Source of the DNA: Clostridia bacterium
GTDB lineage: Bacteria > Bacillota_A > Clostridia > Christensenellales > Aristaeellaceae
Length of the DNA stretch: 9,604 bases
NCBI GenBank assembly: GCA_009783365.1
Contig: WRHG01000059.1
Coordinates: 1 to 9,604 of the forward strand
Reading direction: 5' to 3'
How positions within the stretch are numbered: position 1 is the stretch's first letter; the number at the start of each line of letters is the position of its first letter. Positions 1-6,666 of the stretch are shown here, piece after piece. The position numbers were made by a program, and so were the translations under genes. The notes beneath the pieces are model-generated. The model was not told the origin of the DNA. It worked only from the letters and a program-made list of their open reading frames with translations, and ran no database searches.

Positions 1-251
1 CAGATGCCCAGCACGGGGATACCCATCTCGAAAATTTGCCGGCTGCAGAGCGGCGCTCCTTCATCCAGCACACCTGCGGGACTGCCGGAAAGGATAACCC
101 CCTTGGCTTCATGAGCCCGGATGGTTACCGCGTCCGTGGTATGCGGCAGAACAGTGGAGTACACGCCACATTCCCGAACCTTGCGGGCAATCAATTGAGT
201 ATACGTATCACCAAAATCCAAAATCACGACGCCCTGCGGCCTATGACTCAT
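1..251 (-). CDS. guaA: GMP synthase (glutamine-hydrolysing), N-terminal amidotransferase part, truncated by window edge
   Basis: GMP synthase converts XMP to GMP in the cytoplasm, using ammonia released from glutamine by its N-terminal class I amidotransferase domain. The 83 codons present read MSHRPQGVVILDFGDTYTQL..., followed by IARKVRECGVY, GVILSGSP and IPVLGI. These match the start of the GuaA glutaminase domain (ILDFG-x-YTQL-IARRVRE, then GIILSGGP). The two bases left at the window edge are TG, as expected for the nucleophile Cys of the GICYG motif, so the catalytic site begins right at the boundary. The start at 251 is supported by an AAGGGG site six bases upstream and by an ATGA overlap with the stop of the peptidase gene. 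The synthetase domain is outside the window, so a stand-alone amidotransferase subunit cannot be excluded. Confidence 0.88.
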   Translation of the reverse strand, partial: MSHRPQGVVILDFGDTYTQLIARKVRECGVYSTVLPHTTDAVTIRAHEAKGVILSGSPAGVLDEGAPLCSRQIFEMGIPVLGI

Positions 252-2014
252 CGAGAACCCCTTCTTTCAACCAAAGCCACGAACTCATCGATTTCCTTTC
301 GGATGACATTCAGCGCGCCGCGCCAGTACTCCACACTATGAACATCAATGCCCACACCGGCGGCTACATTGGCCACCAGATCGCTGCCGCAGGCTGCCAG
401 CAACTCGTCAAACGACCGCATGAAAGCGCCGCCCATTGCCTGATACCTGGCAAAGACCCCCAAGCCGAAAAGCAGGCCAAAGGTATAGGGAAAGTTATAA
501 AAGTGAAGCCCCACGGAATAGTAGTGTGGCTTGCATATCCACATATAAGGGTGGCGGGCCGTTTGGGCCAAGCTGTCGCCGTAGGTTTCCTCCTGGGCGT
601 CCAGCATCATGGCCTTCAACTCTTCCGAGGATGGGATGTATGTTTTACGAGCCTCAAAAACGGCGCATTCAAAAATAAAACGGCTGTAGATATCCACTAC
701 GGTCTGGGTGGCGTCCATGAGGCTGCTCTCCAGCATGGCGAATGCGTCATCCGCATCCGCTATCTTGCGGAGGGTGTGATTTAACAGCGTTTCATTAAAA
801 ATGGACGCGGTTTCAGCCAGAGCCATAGGTTCTTCCGCCATCAGCACGGGCTTCGCCTCCATACAATGACCATGCCAGGCATGGCCCAACTCATGGGCCA
901 GTGTACTCACATCCGAGAAGCTACCCACAAAATTGGTGAGGATCCGGCTGAGCTTTAAACCGTGGCTATGCGCACAGAAAGCGCCGCCCTCCTTGCCTTC
1001 CCTGGGGTATAGGTCAATCCAGCGATTTGCAAAGGCACGATCAATAAAAGCGCCCATTTCTGGATGCGCCCCGCTGAAAACATCCGTCAGCAGGGTGCGG
1101 GCTTCCATAACCGTAAAGCGCTTTTTCGCCTGAGAAACCGGCGCGAACAAATCGTAGAAAGGGAGCCCCTCCCGATGCCCCAAAAGCTTCCCTTTGGCCT
1201 TCAGATAGCGTCGAAAATCCGGCAGGGCCTCCCGGACGGCGCTGAGCATAGCTTCCAGGGTCTCCCGGTCCATACGGCTTTCCACGAGTTGCTGGGTCAG
1301 CACATCCTGGTAGTTTTTAGCCTCGCACAGGGTCAGGGCTTCGCCCTTGATTCCCGCCAGGCAGAAAGCCATTGGCAATTCTACCTTTTGGTAGGAAACG
1401 ATCTCCGCGTCATAAGCCCGCTTTCGGACAGACGGGTCCGGGTCATAAGCCATACCGCGCACCGCGGATAAAGGCAGCCGCATACCGTCTATCTCCACCG
1501 TATGGGTTCCCATCAACTGATTGCGAAGCTTGCCGAACGCATCTCCGCCGGATAGGGACATGCGCAGCATCCATCTCTCCATACTCTCCGGGAGCATGTG
1601 GGCTGCCTTCTCCCTGCTCTCCCGAAGGATGAATCCGTAATCCTGCAGAAACAGGCTCCCATCAATAATCGCCTCCAACCCTTCCACCGTACCTATATAG
1701 CGGGCACATGCGCTTTGCAGCACCTCCACATCCACCATCAGGACGCCGATCTCATCCTGACACTTTAACGCCTGAATGTTCTGAGCGTCTGTAGCCAAGG
1801 TAAGCTGGCAAAAGGAATAAACCCTGTATAGCTTGTCGGTAAGCGCCTCCAGTGCCCGTATCATTTTTTCCAATATGCCGGCAGGCCCTTCACTGCTTTT
1901 CAGCAGTTCATGCCCTTTCTCAACCATATGAGATATATCGCTGATATCCCGCCGGAAGGCCGGAGCATCAAATCCCGTGTAATAAACGGAAAGATCCCAA
2001 GTCGTTTCCTTCAT
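248..2014 (-). CDS. pepF: M3-family oligoendopeptidase (PepF type)
   Basis: A cytoplasmic zinc metallopeptidase expected to cut short peptides for amino-acid recycling. The 588-residue product begins MKETTWDLSVYYTGF, and the WDLS-x-hydrophobic start is typical of PepF. It carries the M3 zinc motif HELGHAWHGH with His374, Glu375 and His378. The third-ligand motif ALAETASIFNE follows, with Glu401. The end (YWRGALNVIRKEIDEFVALVE) is the usual PepF C-terminal helix, and the length is normal for the PepF/M3 group. There is no signal peptide. A TTG start at 2020 would extend it by two codons, but TTG directly abuts AAAGGAG with no spacing. ATG at 2014 sits six bases from that site and is chosen. 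The gene lies 11 bp after the GntR gene and overlaps guaA by 4 bp, so all three are probably co-transcribed and translationally coupled. The natural substrate is unknown. Confidence 0.93.
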   Translation of the reverse strand: MKETTWDLSVYYTGFDAPAFRRDISDISHMVEKGHELLKSSEGPAGILEKMIRALEALTDKLYRVYSFCQLTLATDAQNIQALKCQDEIGVLMVDVEVLQSACARYIGTVEGLEAIIDGSLFLQDYGFILRESREKAAHMLPESMERWMLRMSLSGGDAFGKLRNQLMGTHTVEIDGMRLPLSAVRGMAYDPDPSVRKRAYDAEIVSYQKVELPMAFCLAGIKGEALTLCEAKNYQDVLTQQLVESRMDRETLEAMLSAVREALPDFRRYLKAKGKLLGHREGLPFYDLFAPVSQAKKRFTVMEARTLLTDVFSGAHPEMGAFIDRAFANRWIDLYPREGKEGGAFCAHSHGLKLSRILTNFVGSFSDVSTLAHELGHAWHGHCMEAKPVLMAEEPMALAETASIFNETLLNHTLRKIADADDAFAMLESSLMDATQTVVDIYSRFIFECAVFEARKTYIPSSEELKAMMLDAQEETYGDSLAQTARHPYMWICKPHYYSVGLHFYNFPYTFGLLFGLGVFARYQAMGGAFMRSFDELLAACGSDLVANVAAGVGIDVHSVEYWRGALNVIRKEIDEFVALVERRGSR

Positions 2015-2020
2015 CCGCAA

Positions 2021-2028
2021 CTCCTTTA
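2021..2028 (-). promoter_or_regulatory. Ribosome binding site of pepF overlapping the gntR stop codon
   Basis: Read on the minus strand, TAAAGGAG contains both the regulator's TAA stop (2028-2026) and the peptidase AAAGGAG site (2027-2021), six bases before ATG 2014. This placement fixes the pepF start and suggests that ribosomes finishing the regulator re-initiate on pepF. Confidence 0.8.
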
Positions 2029-2721
2029 TGATTCACTGGCATCAATTAAATGAGTTTCATGCAGCGCGTCCAGACAGGTTTCCTTACTGCGCTCGATATG
2101 CTTGCGCATCAGCAGCTCATAGCTGGCCAAATCCTTCCGCTCCACCAGGTCTACCAGCCGGTGGTGCTCCCTGTGCGCCGCATGCCTGCGGGATTCCATG
2201 GCAATGGACAGCGCAGAAAACCGGGTGATGTACTCATCCTGCCCCTCAATGGCGCGCAAGATACGGCTTAACCTCGAAATACGCGCCATCTCCACATGAA
2301 ACGCCCGGGCCAAGGGGGAAAGCCTGTCGATATCATTCTGCTCCTCCAGGGTATCCATCTGGTTGAGCTTTTCACGCAGAGAGCGGATATCTTCCGCAGT
2401 GGCGTTATTGATGATCGCGGGCAGAGTCAGCATTTCCAATGCGTTTCGAATGGTGTAAATCTCCTCCACATCCGCAATTGTAAAGGCCCGTACCATCACA
2501 CCCCGGCGCGGTACATATTCCACCAACCCGTCCCGCTCCAGTTTGCGAAGGGCTTCCCTCAGCGGCGTGCGACTGATGTGCATCAAATCGGCGTATTCTG
2601 TTTCCACCAAACGGGTACCGGTAGGAATCACCCCGGTTACAATGGCTTGCTTCAACGTCTCATAGGCGATTTCCCGGATGGGTTTGTTCTCCAAAGAATG
2701 AGCCAAACGGCTGCCCAGCAT
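2026..2721 (-). CDS. GntR-family transcriptional regulator, FadR/FCD subfamily
   Basis: A 231-residue DNA-binding regulator. Residues about 13-80 form the GntR winged helix-turn-helix: PIREIAYETLKQAIVTG, then GTRLVETEYADLMHISRTPLREALRKLERDGLVEYVPRRGVMV. The remainder is the helical FCD ligand-binding domain. Three histidines at expected FCD metal positions are present (His142 in AFHVEM, His186 in REHHRL, His208 in RKHIERS). The Asp usually four residues before the first His is Ala138. The frame is open for 32 more codons upstream, but ATG 2721 follows AAAGGAG with normal spacing and the extension runs back over the promoter, so the shorter form is chosen. As the promoter-proximal gene of the pepF-guaA unit, it probably regulates its own operon. 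The effector is not predictable; FCD proteins often bind small carboxylates. Confidence 0.9.
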   Translation of the reverse strand: MLGSRLAHSLENKPIREIAYETLKQAIVTGVIPTGTRLVETEYADLMHISRTPLREALRKLERDGLVEYVPRRGVMVRAFTIADVEEIYTIRNALEMLTLPAIINNATAEDIRSLREKLNQMDTLEEQNDIDRLSPLARAFHVEMARISRLSRILRAIEGQDEYITRFSALSIAMESRRHAAHREHHRLVDLVERKDLASYELLMRKHIERSKETCLDALHETHLIDASES

Positions 2722-2734
2722 TTTCTCATCTCCT

Positions 2735-2757
2735 TTGTACCGGGATTGTATTTTGTA
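2735..2757. repeat. Three TTGTA repeats between the gntR -10 region and its ribosome site
   Basis: On the plus strand TTGTA occurs at 2735-2739, 2746-2750 and 2753-2757. The last two lie inside GGATTGTATTTTGTATCC (2743-2760), which has GGAT/ATCC ends in inverted orientation. They cover the stretch from the -10 box to just upstream of the AAAGGAG site, where a repressor would block initiation. A regulatory role is inferred from position only. Confidence 0.3.
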
Positions 2758-2786
2758 TCCTATCCTGAAAAGACATGAATTGTCAA
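2757..2786 (-). promoter_or_regulatory. Probable sigma-A promoter of the gntR-pepF-guaA operon
   Basis: On the minus strand a perfect -35 TTGACA (2786-2781) is followed after 18 bp by TAGGAT (2762-2757). Transcription would begin near 2750, leaving a leader of about 30 nt with the AAAGGAG site. The promoter lies in the 123-bp gap after dnaE. Since no clear terminator follows dnaE, read-through from dnaE may also contribute. Confidence 0.6.
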
Positions 2787-2792
2787 TGCGGA

Positions 2793-2804
2793 CGGTAAAT
2801 ACCG
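2793..2804. promoter_or_regulatory. 12-bp perfect palindrome upstream of the gntR promoter (candidate operator)
   Basis: CGGTAAATACCG is a perfect inverted repeat (CGGTA-AA-TACCG). It ends 6 bp upstream of the TTGACA -35 box of the regulator operon. Its GT-N4-AC core resembles the dyad form of GntR-family operators, so autoregulation is plausible. Such a short palindrome can also occur by chance. It is not followed by a T run, so it is not a terminator for dnaE. Confidence 0.35.
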
Positions 2805-2844
2805 AAGATGGCGTCAATGGCCGTAATGCCCTTCAACCTGCCGG

Positions 2845-5800
2845 CTATTCCTTCAGCACTACGCTTTCGGGGCCTAAGTCACTCCTTAAGGCCGCCAGCA
2901 CATCTCCGCCCCCATCGCACCAAAATTCACGGGACAGCAGGAGGATTATCTTCTCTTGCCTGATCTGTACGTAGACGGGCGCCTCTCCCCAATGTTCCCG
3001 GCAAGTATTCTTGATCCGCTCCATCGCTGTCCGGTCCGGGGCCAGTAAATACAGCTTTCGCGGCGCCCGTTTGGCAAGCTGGGCGTCCGTGAGGGCGGCG
3101 GGCTTTACAGGCACTTTGGTTTCCCGATTGATCAACTTGTTGGATTGAAGCACTCGCGCTCTTCCTCCGAAATCGCCTTCCCCAGTCCCGGGCTCCTCCC
3201 AGTATAGGTCACTTTCATCTACATCCGTACTCCGGTCCGTCTCAAGGCCGACAACGGGTGCAAGGGGGCGCGGCAAAGGCCTTTCGATAAGCCGGTTATC
3301 CTGGTCCATGAGCAATCGCACCGTATCTACCAGCAGTTTGGGCTCCTCATCCTCCCGGAATGAGAGCTTGCCTGTCAGCTGTACCAGGTTGTCTGCCAGC
3401 AGCAGGGAAACATATCGCTCATAAACTTTAGGAAATACAAGTCCCTCAATCTGCCCTGTCAAGTCCTCCAAAGTCAGAAAACCCATCATGGCGCCCTTTT
3501 TAGTGATTTTTCCCTTGGTTGCCGACAGAATGCCGGCCATACTCACCGGGCTCCCGTCATAACCCGCACCGTGATCCTCACCCTCGGCGAGGGACAAAAC
3601 ACTTTGAACGGTCGTGTATCCGCTCTTTAAAAGATCAGCCACCTCATCCAGCGGATGTCCGCTGATATACACTCCGGTCATTTCCTTTTCCATGTTCAGC
3701 AGCGCCTTACGGCTCAACTCCGGCCGGAAGGAAACGTCCGCGCTGGCCATCCCGGAATTGGGCCCCATATCCACACCCATGTCAAACAGGGAAACCTGCC
3801 CCGATACATTCGCTTTCCGCCTAAGGGCGCCTTCGTCCACAACCTGCTCATAAACGCTAAGGAGCTGCGCCCGGTTCAGCCCCAAACCGTCAAGGGCTCC
3901 GGCCTTGATGAGGCTCTCCAGGGTGCGTTTGTTCATAGCGTCGGAAAGGTTGCGGCGTACAAAATCAAACAGATCCAGGTATGGCCCTTCCTTCCGCCCC
4001 TGCAGTATACCCTCCACAGCCCCGTAGCCTACGTTCTTCACTCCGCCCAAGCCAAAGCGGATGCCCATGCGCCCCCGCCCGTCCCTGCCCGCCATAAAGC
4101 GCCAGCCGCTGCTGTTCACATCCGGCGGCAATAGGGGAATGCCCTTGATTTTGCAATACTGAATATACTCCGCCACTTTGCCGGAGCTGTCCATCATACT
4201 GTTCATCGTGGATGCCATAAATGCCACGGGATAATGCTGTTTCAGCCATCCGGTCTGTACGGCCAGCACGCCGTAAGCCGCCGCGTGGCTCTTGTTGAAA
4301 GCGTAGCTGGCAAAAGCGGACATGTCGTCAAAAATCTTCTCCGCCACTCTTACGGGTACGCCCCGCCGAACCGCCCCGTCGATGACCTGGTTTCCGTTTT
4401 CATCCTTCATACCGTGAACAAAATACTCCCGCTCTTTTTCCATTACTTCTCTTTTCTTTTTAGACATGGCCCGCCGCATCAAATCGCTCCGGCCCAGGCT
4501 GTAGCCTGCCAAATCGCGCACGATCTGCATCACCTGCTCCTGATAGACCATGCAACCGTAGGTCACGTCCAGGATGGGCTTTAAAAGCGGCGTCTCATAA
4601 CGCACGGTAGCCGGATTGTTTTTTCCCGCGATATACCGGGGGATGGATTCCATGGGCCCGGGCCTGTACAAAGAAATAGCGGCGATGATATCCTCAAAAC
4701 AGGAAGGCTTCATATTCTGTAAAAAAAGGCGCATTCCGCTGCTTTCCAATTGAAATACACCGTCGGTATCCCCCTGGGCAATCATCTCATACACTAGCCG
4801 ATCATCCAGCGGAATATCCTCCTCCTGCATGGCATGGCCGTCCTCCCGCAGGATATCCAGCGTATCCCGGATCACCGTCAACGTTCGCAAACCCAAAAAA
4901 TCAATCTTCAGCAATCCAAGGTTCTCCAGCGTGCCCATGGTGTATTGAGTGGTGACCACCTCGTCGTTGAGCTGCAAGGGGACGTATTCTGTCAGGGGAC
5001 GGGCGGTGATCAGCACGCCCGCGGCGTGGGTGCTGGCATGGCGCGGCATACCCTCCAGCGTCAGGGACATCTCGAACAGCTGCCGAACCTGCGGGTCCGT
5101 ATCCACCATGCCTTTCAGGGATGGGCTCAGTTCCGCAGCCTTTTGCAGAGTCATATCCAGCGCAAAGGGAATGGCTTTTGCTACCTGATCCACCGAGGCA
5201 TAGCTCATGCCCAGAACCCTGCCTACATCCCGCACCACCGCTTTGGCCTTCATGGTGCCGAAGGTAATAATTTGCGCCACATGATCACTGCCGTATTTTT
5301 GGGTAACGTAATCAATCACTTCTTGCCGCCGTTCGTAGCAAAAATCAATATCCAAATCCGGCATGCTCATTCGCTCGGGGTTCAGGAAGCGTTCAAAGAG
5401 CAGGTTGTACTTAAGAGGATCCAGCAGCGTGATGGACAAGGTATATGCTACGATACTGCCCGCCCCGCTGCCCCGCCCCGGCCCTACCATGATGCCGCGA
5501 TTCTTGGCGAAGCGGATGAAATCCCATACGATCAAAAAGTAATCCACATATCCCATCCGGGCAATCATTGACAACTCATATGCCAACCTTTTGGAAGGTT
5601 CACTTTCCGGGTCCGATCCCTCGCATGGGTAGAGCTTTTGAAGCCCCTCCTCGCAGAGGCGTGTGAGCATTTTCAGGGAAGGTTCATCTGTAGTCACCGG
5701 ATAGACGGGCAGATGCAAACTGGAGAAATCAAACTCCACGCGGCATCTCTCGGCAATCTCTACCGTCCGGTCTATGGCTTCCCCGTATTTCGGAAAAACA

Positions 5801-6549
5801 GTACGCATTTCAGCTTCGGTTTTCACATAAAACTCGTCGGTACCCATATGCATGCGCGTCTCATCATCCAGCGTCTTGCCCGTTTGAATGCACATGAGAA
5901 CCTCCTGGGCTTGGGCATCCCGCCGCAGAAGGTAATGGCTGTCGTTGGTGACTACCAGCGGAATACCGGTAGCCTGCGATATGCTCGCCAGTCCGGGAAG
6001 CGCCCTGCGCTGCTCTTCCAGGCCGTGATCCATGATTTCAATAAAGAAGTTGCCTTTGCCAAACATCGCCTCCATTTTCAGCGCATAGGCTTTAGCGTCA
6101 TCCATGCGCCCCTGCAGAATCAGCTTCGGCAGATCCCCGCTTAAGCATGCGCTGAGACAGATCAGGCCTTCATGATGCTTCTCCAGCAGGTTATAGTCGA
6201 TGCGGGGCCGGTAATAATAACCCTCCGTAAACCCGGCGCTCACCAGCTTGGTGAGGTTACGATATCCTTCCTGGTTTTCGCATAGCAAAATCACATGGCT
6301 ATATTCCCGAGAAAGGTTCTGCTTGTTAAAACGATCCTGGCAGATATAGGCTTCACAGCCGATCACCGGATGGATGCCCGCGTCCTTGCAGGCGGAATAA
6401 AAGTCCACGGCGCCGTACATCACCCCATGGTCCGTTATGGCGCAATGCTGAAAGCCGGACTGTTTCAAATGTCGCACGAGGGGCTTAATGCGGCAGGCGC
6501 CGTCCAGCAGACTGTATTCCGTATGCAAGTGCAAATGAGCGAAGGGCAT
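2845..6549 (-). CDS. dnaE: DNA polymerase III alpha subunit
   Basis: Replicative DNA polymerase of the C family, 1234 residues. The N-terminal PHP domain starts PFAHLHLHTEYSLLDGA and keeps the full set of likely metal ligands: His7, His9, Asp16, His41, Glu66, His85, Cys135, Asp203 and His205. The polymerase palm has PDLDIDF with Asp398 and Asp400, and the third aspartate is Asp550 in KIDFLGLRTLT. A helix-hairpin-helix stretch (about 855-888) is followed by a clamp-binding motif QVSLF at 918-922, an OB fold at about 1000-1075, a variable acidic linker at about 1080-1160 and a C-terminal domain. The frame is open for 198 codons upstream, but those overlap the divergent gene. ATG 6549 follows GGAGG at six bases and matches the family N terminus. 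DnaE lacking a fused DEDD exonuclease is the non-PolC type. Whether a PolC also exists elsewhere cannot be seen. Confidence 0.97.
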   Translation of the reverse strand: MPFAHLHLHTEYSLLDGACRIKPLVRHLKQSGFQHCAITDHGVMYGAVDFYSACKDAGIHPVIGCEAYICQDRFNKQNLSREYSHVILLCENQEGYRNLTKLVSAGFTEGYYYRPRIDYNLLEKHHEGLICLSACLSGDLPKLILQGRMDDAKAYALKMEAMFGKGNFFIEIMDHGLEEQRRALPGLASISQATGIPLVVTNDSHYLLRRDAQAQEVLMCIQTGKTLDDETRMHMGTDEFYVKTEAEMRTVFPKYGEAIDRTVEIAERCRVEFDFSSLHLPVYPVTTDEPSLKMLTRLCEEGLQKLYPCEGSDPESEPSKRLAYELSMIARMGYVDYFLIVWDFIRFAKNRGIMVGPGRGSGAGSIVAYTLSITLLDPLKYNLLFERFLNPERMSMPDLDIDFCYERRQEVIDYVTQKYGSDHVAQIITFGTMKAKAVVRDVGRVLGMSYASVDQVAKAIPFALDMTLQKAAELSPSLKGMVDTDPQVRQLFEMSLTLEGMPRHASTHAAGVLITARPLTEYVPLQLNDEVVTTQYTMGTLENLGLLKIDFLGLRTLTVIRDTLDILREDGHAMQEEDIPLDDRLVYEMIAQGDTDGVFQLESSGMRLFLQNMKPSCFEDIIAAISLYRPGPMESIPRYIAGKNNPATVRYETPLLKPILDVTYGCMVYQEQVMQIVRDLAGYSLGRSDLMRRAMSKKKREVMEKEREYFVHGMKDENGNQVIDGAVRRGVPVRVAEKIFDDMSAFASYAFNKSHAAAYGVLAVQTGWLKQHYPVAFMASTMNSMMDSSGKVAEYIQYCKIKGIPLLPPDVNSSGWRFMAGRDGRGRMGIRFGLGGVKNVGYGAVEGILQGRKEGPYLDLFDFVRRNLSDAMNKRTLESLIKAGALDGLGLNRAQLLSVYEQVVDEGALRRKANVSGQVSLFDMGVDMGPNSGMASADVSFRPELSRKALLNMEKEMTGVYISGHPLDEVADLLKSGYTTVQSVLSLAEGEDHGAGYDGSPVSMAGILSATKGKITKKGAMMGFLTLEDLTGQIEGLVFPKVYERYVSLLLADNLVQLTGKLSFREDEEPKLLVDTVRLLMDQDNRLIERPLPRPLAPVVGLETDRSTDVDESDLYWEEPGTGEGDFGGRARVLQSNKLINRETKVPVKPAALTDAQLAKRAPRKLYLLAPDRTAMERIKNTCREHWGEAPVYVQIRQEKIILLLSREFWCDGGGDVLAALRSDLGPESVVLKE

Positions 6550-6594
6550 GGGCCACCTCCCGCCGTCGAAAGTCGGGGCTTTCCTGCTTAGGTT

Positions 6595-6603
6595 AGTATA
6601 GCA
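6595..6603 (-). promoter_or_regulatory. Extended -10 promoter of dnaE
   Basis: On the minus strand TGCTATACT (6603-6595) is an extended -10 element (TGn plus TATACT). The hexamer at -35 spacing (6623-6618, CACCAA) is poor, as is common for extended -10 promoters. Transcription would start near 6588, giving a leader of about 39 nt that carries the GGAGG site. Confidence 0.6.
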
Positions 6604-6617
6604 TATCTCAACCCTTA

Positions 6618-6647
6618 TTGGTGAAAGGGCTAAGAATATGATATACT
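6618..6647 (+). promoter_or_regulatory. Promoter of the dnaD-dnaC-arsC-like operon
   Basis: TTGGTG (6618-6623) is followed after 18 bp by TATACT (6642-6647), which is preceded by TG one base away (6639-6640) to make an extended -10. The start would fall near 6654, so the leader would be only about 13 nt and begin at the ribosome site. An alternative pair is TTATTG (6615-6620) with TATGAT (6637-6642), giving a start near 6649. Confidence 0.6.
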
Positions 6648-6653
6648 CTCTTT

Positions 6654-6665
6654 GGAGGTGACTCC
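6654..6665 (+). promoter_or_regulatory. Ribosome site inside a small GNRA-loop hairpin, dnaD-like gene
   Basis: GGAGGTGACTCC holds the Shine-Dalgarno sequence GGAGG, eight bases before ATG 6667. It can also fold as a 4-bp stem GGAG/CTCC closed by the tetraloop GTGA, a GNRA type. The site decides the start: an in-frame TTG at 6652 lies upstream of and overlapping the SD and cannot use it. Whether the hairpin forms in the cell is unproven. Confidence 0.5.
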
Positions 6666-6666
6666 T

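Larger units (their letters stand above)
6595..6647. repeat. 53-bp imperfect palindrome spanning the dnaE / dnaD divergent promoters
   Basis: Minus-strand TATGCTATACT (6605-6595) and plus-strand TATGATATACT (6637-6647) match at 10 of 11 bases, forming outer inverted arms centred near 6621. An inner inverted repeat CCCTT (6612-6616) / AAGGG (6625-6629) with an 8-nt loop has nearly the same centre. The promoters of the two transcription units are therefore mirror images. It may also be an operator for a shared regulator. Confidence 0.6.

Noticed and set aside
338..784. Plus-strand open frames opposite pepF, dnaE and gntR
   Set aside because: They are shadows of genes with clear family motifs on the minus strand. 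They lack ribosome sites and recognisable domains.
2722..2817. 32-codon N-terminal extension of the GntR regulator
   Set aside because: It reads through the promoter and leader and is unlike GntR N termini. ATG 2721 has a well-placed AAAGGAG.
2787..2840. Short minus-strand frame of 17 codons (TTG start, ends at TGA by the -35 box) between dnaE and gntR
   Set aside because: There is no ribosome site at usable spacing, only a rare start codon, and it contains the candidate operator. I see no support for translation.
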